Below the pieces are notes generated by a model, which saw only the letters and a list, made by a program, of their open reading frames with translations, ran no database searches and was not told where the DNA came from. A DNA stretch of 64,000 nucleotides from Melastoma dodecandrum (taxonomy: Eukaryota > Streptophyta > Magnoliopsida > Myrtales > Melastomataceae): assembly GCA_029817715.1 (NCBI GenBank), contig JARUPY010000397.1, forward strand, positions 6,510,001 through 6,574,000, read 5' to 3'. This document shows positions 1-11,624 of the stretch, one piece after another. Both the position numbers and the translations under genes were made by a program. Each line of letters begins with the position of its first letter. The first letter of the stretch is position 1.

Positions 1-65
1 TCTTACATGTACTAAACATGTGAGAGGTTGCCAAACCTGGGTTACCCATATACTTCTTTTTGCAG

Positions 66-914
66 GTGGAAACTCGGAAATACAGCATATACAGGGAAGA
101 GGCTGTTGATGCGATCTCCTTGGCTTTAGAACTGAGTTTCGATGACGAATACGTTCGAGCAAACTGCAGCAACGCACTCACGGTTTTGGGAAGGCGATTC
201 TTGTGTGCTACGAAACTATATCCCCAGTCTGGTATTGAACTGCTAGATTATATTGGTTCCACATTTGAAACGATACCCCGAGATGAAGCTCTTGATATTT
301 CCGCAGATTACTCGGTACATGAGCTTCCTTTGTCTACTGGTGATTTAGACCTTACAATAGTATAAATGTATAACATTCAGTCCTCACAGGGCGACGAAGA
401 ATTGGGCAATCAACTTTGGGTAAAGAACTTATTACTCTCTCTGCTGGGAAGCGGAAAGAAATCGTTCATGTATGCCATTTCGAGGTGCTTTAGCTCCGGG
501 GATGCGGAATTTGCCAGGGTGTGCCTTACCACAGTGGCATGCTTGAGCTTTGCTCTTTCTTCTCTGTCGGAAGCCGAGTTCCAGCTCTCTGCGTATTCCA
601 CCCTTTTTCCCCTGCTTAAAGGAAAACTAGAAAACGGGGATCACATCGAGGACAAGATCCTGGCTTCGTTTTCTCTGTTGAATTTTTCCCGAATATCAGG
701 TTTGCTACTTTGGCAAGTGGTTTTTTTTTTCGCTTGCTGTTTTTCATCGGCGAGAGTCAATTAACTATCGAAAGTTTCCGTTTTTTCTGCTTCAGAATGT
801 CGGGTCTTGTTAATGAAGATTTCCGAAGAGATAGCTAGTCCTCTCAGAAGACTAGGCGATGCAACTTGGACAGCCAAACGGCTGTACGGGATAATTTCTG
901 GGAATGATTTTTAG
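66..914 (+). CDS. LIN/CERBERUS-like E3 ubiquitin ligase family protein, last three exons (5' part outside window)
   Basis: Three exons can be joined in one frame. Exon A is 66-314, entered after a TTTTTGCAG acceptor. A 75-nt intron, 315-389 (GTACAT...CACAG), removes an in-frame stop at 363. Exon B is 390-699. A 96-nt intron, 700-795 (GTTTGC...TTCAG), follows, and exon C is 796-914, ending in TAG. The product reads like the armadillo-type helical region of plant LIN/CERBERUS-type putative E3 ligases: REEAVDAISLALELS in exon A, VRVCLTTVA-like FARVCLTTVACLSFALSSL in exon B, and a C-terminus ending near RLYGIISGNDF. CERBERUS has a U-box and C-terminal WD40 repeats. No WD repeat follows here, so this is either a short WD-less relative or a gene cut after the helical region. 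The U-box, if any, lies upstream of the window. The exon joins are inferred from splice consensus and frame. Confidence 0.72.
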
Positions 915-2465
915 CGTCACACCGAATATCCTATCCTATGCCCTCGATGCAACAGGAGACGTTTAGATCAATTAACCATATATCAGATCTTGTTTCTCAC
1001 TTCTGTTCTGCATTTACTGTCTAAAACCCCTTTCGTCCATTTTGTTAACTATCTTGTAGATAATGTGTAAAGATGCAGCTGTAGTTGTTTGATTCTTCTG
1101 CTGATCGTGCGAGAAAAAGGATATTCTTGGTACACCTGATCGCTTCCCGGGCTATTCTATCCAGAGCTAACTCAAAGGGACTGATTGCGAGAAACCATTA
1201 ATACATCCTCACGCAAAGGCCGACCAAAGTCGGCGGCCTCAACATCTTCATTGTCATCTTCAGGTTCGGACTCCATCTTGACAGCTGCTATATCCTTTGG
1301 CGGCACCGATGATGACGATGGAGTTGAAGATGAAGGACCAGGGGGAGAGGTTGAGGGCATGCCCCTTTCAGAACTGTTCCCTTGATGGCTCAGCACCTTC
1401 CTTAGGGTTGATGCCGGCCAGTCAACTGTCGGCAGCAGGGCAAAGGTTTGGCCCGTGTACCCGGACAACCTCCGGCCGGTGGTGAGAAGTAACATGGGCC
1501 ACAAACATTTGTGGCGTTTCTGGCATGGTCTCAGTGCAAGAGTATTGGCCAAGCTTAATGTACGGGATACTATAAAAACACCGAAAATATTTGGCTATAA
1601 ATAATAATGGTTTGATTCCGGATCTTGATTGTGATCGTCGGTCGAAGCAAAAGAAAAAAAAAATTCATCCAAATAGACAAACTTACATCATACACTCAGA
1701 ACACAAAGTCCTGAACGGAGGAGTACAAAATCAAAGAATGCTAACGATGAGAAGATAAATTGCTAGAGTTATAAGGTAAAACTGTTCGTGCCATTACAAA
1801 GAGAAATCTAACACGTATTTGTACTAACACAAAAAACAACTACTCATGACAAATTGGAGAAAATCTGGGACCGATCCAAATACCGAGCCCAGTATACAAG
1901 TCCAACGGGGTTCCACTCTAAAAGCAATTGGCTATAGAGGGAATAACCCGCTAGGCTATATATACTGGGTTTGTGACATTTTTTTATCCGATGTGTGATT
2001 TGAGTTTGCCCTTATTTGGTGCAACCCTTTCCAACATTCGTCATCACGTATTCGTGCTCGAATCAACTTGCTGAGGCTAATGTGTTTCGAACTCGAAATA
2101 TATGATACTGAAATAGCTTAATCTTCGTACATTATAATATAAAAGTAACGCGCATATCATAACTGCGTGCATAAAATTGATACGGTTTTCTCAAGATTAC
2201 AACGCGGCATGCATGCTCAAAAACATTTTACAATAAGGATCCCGACGCAATGAATGCGGCCATCGGGAAATCAATGTGGCTCGGACGAGCAAGCCGGTCA
2301 GGCGCCAAATCACGTGAACTCAACGTTCACGATGGCGAAAGGAGATCGAACGATTCGTAATAACTATCTTGTGATCACGAAATCAAAAACGACGAGGAAA
2401 AAAATATCCTTCTTCAAAAGGAATTTTGGCATGTCCCTCAAGACAATTAATTCCACCATATCCAC
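915..2465. other. Gene-free stretch after the LIN-like gene
   Basis: The first 200-300 bases are probably the 3' UTR of the LIN-like gene. Beyond that I see no supported gene. An open frame on the minus strand at 1172-1552 encodes a Pro/Ser-rich then acidic stretch, but it matches nothing I recognise. The rest is AT-rich and ordinary up to the LTR that starts at 2466. Confidence 0.5.
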
Positions 2466-3198
2466 TATTTAGCAACAGAACTTATGAACCACAAGTCTTG
2501 GGGCCATTTGTGAATCAACAGTCTAGAATGCTAGCTCAAAGCACATAAGGCCTTTTAAGGAGGTAGTTGTGAAAACACATCATGCGAAGGCTTACGGACG
2601 AAGCAGATGCCAAGTGACAGAGCCATCTTGCGACAATCAACCAGCGAGCGAGAAAACTTTGCCGTGAAGCCTAGTGGGCGGTACGATCGATCAGTGGCTG
2701 TCATGGGTATATTCTGGACGATCTTGGGATATTTAAGGAAATTGTTGGCAAGACTACTTAGATGAAAAGGAGATATTTCATGAAGACTGACAACATGGAT
2801 ACAAAATATATGTATAATATGTTATTTTCGTATTCACGTAGAGCTAACATGGTATAAATAATTATTCTTAGGTATTGTACAAACAACCTCTCTATAGACG
2901 GATATACAATCTTTAAAACTTTCAAGCATTCAGGCGTTCAAGCATCCCAACGTTCTTGCGATCTTGTGCTCCTGCAATCTTGTGCTCATGCAATCTTGTT
3001 CTCTCCGAAGGCACCGTCGATGGCATCCGTAAGTGCTTCTGCTTAGGGTGTCTTTCCGCTGCATTCTTCCTTCTTCTTTCATCTAAAAGACGAACACATG
3101 CACATTCAACGAACATCCAAGTACCAGTTATTTGTAGTGCCAAAGATTTATGACGTGCTCGGATCCAGCTTGTCCAGCGGTCACTTCTGGAGCGAACA
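2466..3198 (+). repeat. 5' LTR of Tat-like Gypsy copy 1
   Basis: About 733 bp, essentially the length of the 736-bp LTR at 59399-60134, with which it shares both ends. The 3' end reads CACTTCTGGAGCGAACA here and CACTTCCGGAGCAAACA there. Its start, TATTTAGCAAC, corresponds to TGTTTAGCAAT of the 3' LTR at 14335, so the terminal TG has mutated to TA. An internal GGTATAAATAATT near 2851 fits a TATA box, followed by CT-rich R/U5-like sequence. The five bases before it are TCCAC; the matching target-site copy on the other side is lost. Confidence 0.75.
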
Positions 3199-3202
3199 CA
3201 CA

Positions 3203-3216
3203 TTTGGCGACCACAG
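3203..3216 (+). other. Primer-binding-site-like sequence after the 5' LTR
   Basis: TTTGGCGACCACAG lies within a few bases of the 5' LTR end. This is the expected place for the tRNA primer site, and TTTGGCGAC is a start I associate with Tat-type plant Gypsy elements. The cognate tRNA was not verified. Confidence 0.45.
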
Positions 3217-3899
3217 TAAGAGTAAGGCAAACAATGCCAAAAACCAGGAGTGGTAACAATTCAAATGACCTGGAGGTAATAACTCCGATGGGGCAAACAT
3301 TGATAAGGGAAAAAGCCCAAATCTGGATTTAGCTAGAAAACCGTCCGCCATCGTGAGTACCCTCCAATTCATAGTGGAGAGGGTCAGTGCTATTGATAAG
3401 AAGCACGACGCCTTTAAGGAGAAAATCGACTTTAAGATGGATGTCGTTGTCCAGAATCTACAGACTATGTCATGAATACCCATAAATAGCCCTTGTAAAG
3501 AGAAGGGCAAATCGTCCATAAAACACCACTTCGATTATGATGCCCATAGGGTGTCAATAGTTGAAGATACGAAGGAGGTCGGCATAGATAGTATCCCCAA
3601 AATCTCCACAGGCTTCAAAAGGCCTGCCTATAGCAATCCTCAACTCGTGATTAACGAGAGCGGAACGACGAACGACAAGATCACCGGGCTGTGTATGAAC
3701 CTCCGTTTCGAAGGAAGGCGAAATTTTATAGGCCGGTAAAGAATGAGCAATTCCGTCCATTCGAGGAGAATTGATACCCTGAATACATTCCTCAACCCAT
3801 ACGCTGAAGAGGAATGATAGCATAGGAAATGATGTCCCTGCCTGGTCTTATGCCCGAAATAAGGAATTACGTGGCCAGACTGGTTGAGCAGGCGATCCG

Positions 3900-5332
3900 G
3901 GGGTAATCGACATGAATGAAGTCGAACTCTATCGTGTTCCTTACCCTAAGGATATCGACCGGGACTATCTTTTCCCAAAGGGATACCGTGTGCCTGAATT
4001 TGCCCGTTTCTTGGACGAAGAATGTATATCTCCCGCGGAACATATTGCCTGCTTCATTCACCAGGCTAGAGAAGTTGCCACCAATGGGTTCTGGAAGCTT
4101 TGACTGTTTCCTAGCTCTCTTATAGGAATAACCTTTACGTGGTATGCGAACCTACCCCCGAATTTAGTACGAACTGGGAAGAGATGCAAGTGCAATTCAT
4201 GCTGGCGTTCGCTCAAACCGACCTAGCCGTGACGCTGCAAGATCTCACCCATATGAAGCAGCAGCCTAGGGAACCTGTGGCGGTCTTCTTGAACAGACTT
4301 CGAAAAGCAAGGCTAAGATGCAAGATTTCTACGTCTAAATCCGAACTCATAGCCATAGCTCAGGATTCTCTCCTTCTCCGGTTTAGGAAAAAGCTAGAAG
4401 GAGAGGTCTTTAGAGATAGGAACAAGTTAGCCAGAAGTGCTATCCGATATGAAAACTTGCTTAGGGAGAAAACCCAGGAGAAAGGGAGCCTATTCTCGGG
4501 GCCTTTAGTAACCTATCGGGCATAACCTATAGCAGACGTCGATGTCGCAGAGTACGTGAAAGGACACCCACTGAACTGTGAGGAGTTGGCCAAGAAAAAC
4601 TTCAGGGAGAAAGCCTATCAAAAAAAGCAGGAAGATAGGAAGTACTCATTCGACGAAGAAAAGGCTGATGAAATCTTTGAATTCATGCTCCAAAATGGGC
4701 GGATTTGATTGAAGACAGGCCACCGACTCCCTCGCACTGACGGAGAGAGGTCGATGAACTTTTGTAAATAGCATGGGTCATTTACCCACGCCACTAATGA
4801 CTGCATCACATTTAGGAACTTGGTGTAAGATTTTATAGAGTCTAAGGAGTTGCGTTTCCTCGACTTGAGGGACCAGACTTTGATTGAGTTGCAGCCTTTT
4901 GGCGATCCAGTCAAAATTAACGCCTTCGATGTTAACTGCCTGACTGTCACCCCTTCATTGATGTAGGGGGATCGAGGTCAATCGACTGAAACTGGCGAAA
5001 TAATCATTGCCAGCATGTTGTTTAAGCGGCTAGTGAGCAAGGGGATACTTCAATTCCCTGCTGACCTCAATACAGTGCAACATGACCGCTGTCGCTGGCA
5101 CATGGATGCTTCACACTCCATAGACCAGTTCCATACTTTCAGAAAGTACCTGCTGAATGAAAGGAAAGCGGAGTGGTATGACCTTAACTGCCTCGAGGAG
5201 ATGGCCATGGGGATCAACAAGGACCCTAGGGTGCAGCGACGCCCGGAGAAGCATCAAGAGTGGAAAGGTACTCCATCTTCTGAAGTGAAGGATTCCACTC
5301 CCTTTGAGAACTCCAGAGATGAGGGACTGTAG
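3900..5332 (+). pseudogene. gag of Tat-like Gypsy copy 1 (broken)
   Basis: A retrotransposon-gag type capsid region is spread over several frames. 3912-4103 reads YRVPYPKDIDRDYLFPKGY, leading into a matrix/capsid-like region. 4120-4525 holds TFTWYANLPP, NWEEMQVQFMLAF and REPVAVFLNRLRKARLRC, the typical W...F and R..R core of plant Gypsy gag. 5015-5332 contains CRWHMDASHSID, a decayed version of the C-x-H-H-C motif found after gag in Tat elements. Frameshifts and stops separate the pieces, so no full gag protein can be made. Confidence 0.7.
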
Positions 5333-6176
5333 GCGAAAGCGAAGATACCCGAAATGAGCCTTACAACAAGAAATTCCCCTGGCGACACGCTATTGACTGC
5401 TTCAGACCTCAACAGGTGACAGGGAATACGAAGCGACAAGGATGTTATGAGGGACGAGACCTCGCTAACCCAATTTCTAACAGATGACAAGGATGTAAAG
5501 CTACAACAATGCATAAGGTACTCATCACTTAGATGTGCCAACCTTGTTGCAACTAATACTTCTTGCTGCTAGATAGTACGACAGCTGAAGGGAAGATCAA
5601 GATAGAGACAGCCGACTCTCCAGTAGGTAATACAACAGAATTCGAGTCAAAATATCTCTCGGACTCACCTCTTGTGGAATAGTTCCGAAAGGGTTATGAC
5701 CCACATAAAAGGGAATTTGTTCGGGTAGATAATTACATGCATCCTCTTAAAAACTCACGTTGTGTCCGCGGTCCTAACATCCTAGTAGTGGATACATGGC
5801 GGAAGGTAGGCATGAGGTCACAATCCCAGCCATCCACTGAGGGGACGAAAAGGCGGAAAGAGAGAAGAGCGCGACGCGTTGTGGAGAAACATGCTAGATT
5901 GACATCCTCCGATGCTCAGAAAACTAAAGCATCAAGTGAAAGTGACTTCACGTCCAATACGCCGAGCGACAACAACCCAGTCCAGTCCGGGACACCACCT
6001 GAAACAAATGGGACTAGTTGCAACGTCCTCATGATATCGACCAGGTTTGCTAAGGAGGAGGAAAGCAATACGGAAGGTAGTCTGTTGTTTCCCTTTAGTT
6101 GTAATAACATCACTAAAGTACCACAAAACTTCCCAAGTGGACGGCCGAGAGAGCTCCTGCATCGCTTCAGAGGCAC

Positions 6177-6530
6177 ATGTTCCCACTGCATATTCAGGCA
6201 ACGTTCAATAACGTGGTGATACGCCATGTTCTTATTGATAACGGAGCGACTATCAATGTGCTTCCTCTCGAGGCGTATAAACGTTTGGGAATTGATGTAG
6301 CCAAGTTGGAGAAGACTGACATGAGTGTCAGCGCTTTAACGGGACTATGTACCCCTGCTTTGGCATAGTGTCCATCCGACTCTGTGTCGGCACCCCTGAA
6401 AAGAAGACGGCTTTCTTTGTTATCGACATAAAGCCATGTTTTAGTGCCATACTCGAGAGGGGTTGGCTGCCCAAGGCAGGCGTCATATCTTCCACTCTCC
6501 ACCAAAAACTTTTGATGTGGGGAACACACG
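6177..6530 (+). pseudogene. Retroviral-type aspartic protease fragment of Gypsy copy 1
   Basis: The frame starting near 6177 reads FNNVVIRHVLIDNGATINVL, a retropepsin flap and active-site region in which the canonical D-T/S-G is present as DNG. It is followed by a hydrophobic stretch with PLEAYKRLGI. The frame breaks after 6368 and homology continues in another frame to about 6530. It belongs with the gag upstream. The DNG variant and the frameshift suggest loss of function. Confidence 0.68.
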
Positions 6531-6577
6531 GGTTAGAGATTATCAAGGAGGAAATATGCAAAACTGCTAACATGTCT

Positions 6578-7150
6578 TGTGCAGGGGCAATAAAGCAAGT
6601 CAATGACATGACGCTAAAACAAAGGCACACACTCGGAGATCGGAATGTTCCCCTTGGGCAAAACGGACTATGAATTCCTGGTGTCATATGACGAACCGCC
6701 CCCGACACCACTACAACAGTCGACCATTCCAATCGGATGGGGTGACGAATTGAAGCCCAAGGATGACGAAGTTCTGACCCCGCTTGAGAGAGAAGTGTGC
6801 GAAGCAGGGTTAGAGAGCGATAACACCAATCAGCGGGAAGAGACGAACTTGGAGCCCGACAGACTCCTCAACCAACCCTCGTGTAATGGAGAGTGAAACA
6901 CTCTACCCAACATCAGACGTCCTAGAACGTTTAGATAACTATAGGGCGTCTAGAATAAAATAGTGTAAAAGAACATATCCTCCTGCTAATACCAATTTTT
7001 TGAACAGATTGTGAAGGGCACCGAGTAGTACACGGTCTCGGTCAGCTCGGTGAAGTTGGTGATTACCAAGTAAAACTCGTCGACCTCGCAATTTGTGATC
7101 CCATCAGCTAATCCATCCAATGAGGAGGCAAGAAAGCCTCCAATCAATTA
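6578..7150 (+). repeat. Internal direct repeat, copy A (0.57 kb)
   Basis: Closely related to 8551-9132 in the same orientation, about 1.97 kb away. Shared blocks include GGATGGGGTGACGAA, CACCAATCAGCGGGAAGAGA, GGCACCGAGTAGTACA and CTAATCCATCCAATGAGG. It includes the open frame 6645-6896, the acidic tail of the polyprotein fragment (LTPLEREVCEAGLE), and the non-coding part after it. Both copies end at a shared AATCAATTA. Confidence 0.85.
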
Positions 7151-8550
7151 CTCGCACAAGTCGCACGAAAAGACGAAACAAGTTATCGAATTATAACCTG
7201 GACAGGCATGTTTGGTTGCAGGGGACTTAGGACAAAAGCCTTTTGTAGGTTCTTGGCACGTGTTCTCTCGTCCTTTCTCTGGTAAAAGTTGTGTGCTTTC
7301 TTTTTTTTTTTAGTAGGAGCAGATGTTATAGGCAAGCATCCCTGGAAGTGCTAAGTTTGTCGCTTGTGGCCTTGGGCATTCAACCTTTTTTATTTCTTTT
7401 TTCCTTTCGGCTAGGTCAAAGGAGTATAAACTCCAAAAGGCCCTTTCTAGAAATTGTAGCTTACGCGTCGCGCCCTTCCTACCAGCTGCAATTGACAGAG
7501 ATACCCTAGCTTCACTAACTGTAGAAGTACCCCTTACCAAAAAACTGTAGAAGTATCGATCAAAAAAGAATTGTAGAAGTTCAAATGGAAAAAGAAAAAG
7601 GTTAAAGTGGTTAGGAATTCAAAAACTACATCCCAACTCCCTCGACCCCTCCGAACATCCCTTGGTTTTGGCATAAGGCTGAGATTCTTGTCCCCCTTCC
7701 CATATGAAACAACATGTTGTTTTTTGGATAATTTGTTTCTACTATTGTCTTGCTTCGGGAGAAACCCATTGACATTTGGTGCTCATTCTTGTAAGTGGGG
7801 GATGTTTTGTGAATGTGGATGATGAGAGTAGCATGGTGCTGGATGAGCAGTAGTTGTGGATTGTGGTGGCAATGACTTGATTGTTTGCTTCATCGAGACG
7901 AGGATATGCTTATTCTCATATCTGAGGCTTGATTTATCTATTCTAATGTCCTTAGGAGGAACTCACCATTACTCCCGTCTTTAGGATAAACCATTTTGGT
8001 CACTATAGATATGGTGGACATTGTTAAGTTACAACCATTCTCCCCTCTTTTCTGGTCATTTCTAATGAACGACCTCTCACTAGGGGTCCCTTGTTCGGGG
8101 CTGCCCCTCCATCTTCCTCTCGCAATCCTCCTCTTCTTTTGTTATTTTCTACAAAAGCCTTTTGAACCGGAGGTGCGACTGTCGACCTTCCCTCATCTCG
8201 GAAACCATCTCCTCCTTCAATAGCTTATGGAGCTCAAACTCTGCATTGTCCTGCTCGAAGGTCAGAAAATCTTCCTCGAAACGGACCAAAAATGCCGAGA
8301 CGGAACTCAACTGACCAGTTGACAAGCCAACCTTTGCCCTACTCAAAGTCGAGAGCGATGCTGCGAGCATGTCCTTCATGTTCAGCTTGAACAGGTCAGA
8401 GAGGCATTCTTTCAAGGACAGCTTGGCGTTTTCCACCTCATCCAAGTTTGAACTCGGAGCATCGTCAGAGGATAACCATAAACAACTTGCAGGCACTGTG
8501 GAGATGAATTGCTCGAGTCTAGTGAAGTATGAGCCCAAGTCCAGCATTAC
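7151..8550. other. Spacer between the two internal direct repeats
   Basis: 1.4 kb lies between the repeat copies. On the minus strand, 8149-8571 is open and encodes a helical, charged segment (LDLGSYFTRLEQFISTVPAS and following) like the C-terminal coiled-coil tail of PMD-type transposon proteins. The rest is T-rich with short ORFs I do not recognise. It may be a second, partial copy of the antisense gene caught between the repeats, or an unrelated insertion. Confidence 0.4.
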
Positions 8551-9132
8551 TGTGCTGGGGTAATAAAGCAACTCAAGGACACGACGCTAAAACAAAAGAA
8601 CGCGCTCGGAGACCCAAATGTGGGACCCGCGGGCGAAACGGGCTACGAATTTCTGGTGTGATATGACAAACCACTTGCGACACCACTACAACAACTGACT
8701 ATTCCAACCGGATGGGGTGACGAAATGCAGGCCAGGGCTGACGAAGATTTGACCCCGCACGAGAGAGATGTGCGCGAAGCAGGGTTAGAGATCGATAACA
8801 CCAATCAGCGGGAAGAGACGGACTTGGAGCCTGAGAGACTCCTCGACCTACCCTCGTCTAATGGGGAGCAAAACACTCAACCCAATATCACACGTCCTAG
8901 AATGTTTAGATAGCTATAGGGTGTCCTGAATAAACAGAGAACAATGTAAAAGAACAGATCCTCCTACTAATACCAATTTTCTGAATAGATTGCGAAGGGC
9001 ACCGAGTAGTACATGGTCTCGGTCAACTAGGTGAAGTTGGTGATTTCCCAAGTAAAACTCATCGACCTCACAATTTGTGATCCCATCGGCTAATCCATCC
9101 AATGAGGCGGCATGGCAACCTCTAATCAATTA
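8551..9132 (+). repeat. Internal direct repeat, copy B (0.58 kb)
   Basis: Second copy of 6578-7150 in the same orientation, diverged by scattered substitutions and small indels. It retains the open frame 8725-8913 (LTPHERDVREAGLEIDNTNQ), matching the copy A frame. The spacing points to a segmental duplication or a recombination between related elements, not an LTR pair: the ends are not TG...CA. Confidence 0.85.
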
Positions 9133-11624
9133 AATCAATGGTAAGTATTTAAAAAGATACAAGCATACGATATGGGAAGTGCATATACACAATATTACAA
9201 AATGGGTCCCCGAAATCTGGGAACAAATACAAACGTAGCTGTTCAATCAGTAGGCAAAGAAGACAACAGGCGTTTTGCCCGGTCCAACACTCCAGCCGCC
9301 ACAACCTCCTTTGCCTTTACATCTACAACTCTATCCCAATCCCCTTCATACAACTCTCACTCCTAGTTGATGGTCGCACGCTCAACTGCCTCTACCGTTC
9401 TGACAGCATCAAGAGCCAGATCGTTCGCAGCAATGTCCGCGGCTGTAGTCTTGTTCTTCCTGGAGACGACGGATAGTGGCATACAACTCCTCATGCTTCT
9501 TGCGGAGTTGAGCCCCCTCGAGAGATAGCTCATCCACCCGAGTAGCATATGGAGGCGATAGGGACCACACAAGCTCCTTCTCTTCCAACTTCGCCTTAAC
9601 TAGGAAATCCTCTTGCCTCTCAGCCCACGAGCACCAGAAAGACTTCTGAAAGAGCGAGAGTATTACGCATAGCTCGCTTGAATCAAAACTCACTAGACCC
9701 AGCTCGTCCATCACGGATGTTAAAGCAATAAAGTCGCCCTCGGTGCTCATTCCACGGCTGAGGGCAGCAATAAAGAAAACGAGGAGAGAGCCTAAAGATT
9801 GTCATGAATGTGCTTTGGTCAGATATCAACCAAAGTGCAAACTATAAGCAAAGCACAATTTCTTACCAAAGTTGCCTGAACTAGGGAACCTTGGGGGGCT
9901 TTCCTCGCCTCGCCCGAGGATTTTTGAGTGACAGGAGTGCCGTCGAGCGACAAACCCGCGACTCCGTCCCTCGGAGTTGGAATATGGGCAGTAGATACAA
10001 CCACACTAGGGGCTCCTCCGTACCCACACTTCTAGCTGCATGGCTGGGGCGGTCGCGACCACCCAACCAAGAGGCGATAGGGATGTCATCAGGTGACCTC
10101 TCGTTATCAATGACCTCAATTACAGAGGAAACACCAACAACACCTACATTGAGGAAGATGGTCTTATCCAACTGAGTTCCTCACCACAAAAACAGAGCAT
10201 GCGAGATGATCTGGTACCAAGCACATCGACAGAGGACGTTTCCTCTAGAAGAGTAGCCCTAACAGTATCTCGCGACAACGGTGAAGAGGGAGGTCTAGGA
10301 GGCGCCTTCTTCTTCAAGCGTCGTCCCTGTGAAGACGAACGAACAGAGAAATTCTTGGCCCCGGCTGGCTTCGTTTTCATTCAATTGATTCCTGCCATTG
10401 AAGGAGGTGATCGATTGGGAATGGACCATGAGTAAGGGAGTCATTACCTAAAGATCTGCAACATACCCGAAAAACACGAGTTGTCGCATGATGACCACTT
10501 CTTCGAAGACTTCCCGTTTAGATAGGGGAGATCCACTGGAGAGGCTGGACTACTTTCGTTAATAAGCCTCTTCAAATGGGACGAAGCCTCATCATTCTCC
10601 AAACATCAAACCAGGTCCTGGAGAAGACTGGGGAGCAACCCTAAAATATCTTCGCTTGAAGGTTGACCATGGGGAGGTCTAGTGATTAAAGTTGCCCGGC
10701 TAACCTAGGAGACAAAAACAGCACGTGTGTCAATTGGGCAGTTCCTAGATTCAAAAAAGGAAACCGCCAAGGACTGAGTAAAGCCCAGTTGACGAACACA
10801 TAGTTGAGGGTTGTAGACTTCGAAGATCCGGCCAGCCGGGTCCACTCTGATCAACTCCCGAGCAGAGAAAGTTGGTCATAAGTAATTTAGATCTTCAAGA
10901 CGGAATTCTTCCACTTTGGGGAGAAAGGCCGCCAACTGTAAACCACTACTACACTGCCCTCTACGCGTCAATCCATCAGGGCCTAGATGCATTTAGTAAT
11001 GCCAAAAGAAGACTAGTACTCGAACGTACTAGCAGAGACTACGTCGCTTGGCTTAAGCATCGAACGGGGAAACATTGTGAATCCCGAGAAATATAAGACA
11101 AGCCCGAGATAGACGATCCACAGAGGGCCATCCGTCGGACTCCCCAAAAAAATTGGCTAGGTTGCTGTCGCTTAGTAAAGGCGGTAAACTAAACTTAGGA
11201 GAAAGGGGCCAAAGCCAAGGCTTCCCTGTTGTTTGCATTGGCAGCATCAATGAGGCTAGTAGCCACCCCGACCATGAATTGACGGGATGCTTTCCCCGAT
11301 TACAGAAGATGTACTTCGATAACCACTCTAAGTAGAACTCGAACTCTTCCTAGGGTCCCCACCGGTCGACTGAGATAGATAGATGTCGCTCTATCACTCT
11401 CCCAATGCACTCTGAAGAATCGAATACCAGGCCAAAGCACGGGTGGTCGAACTTAAGGGGGGTTCCAGAAGGACAACCAGTTAGGAAACAAATGTCCTTT
11501 AGGGTGACCGACATGGGTCCCCATGGGAGGTAGAAGCATTTGACAATAGGATTCCAGAACGATAATAGCCTGACACACACTCGCAGGTTGGGCTCAATCA
11601 GGGAGCGCGTAATGTTGATCAGGG

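Noticed and set aside
1172..1552. Minus-strand open frame with Pro/Ser-rich and acidic parts
   Set aside because: No family recognised, compositionally biased, and the overlapping plus-strand frames are equally open. Not supported as a gene.
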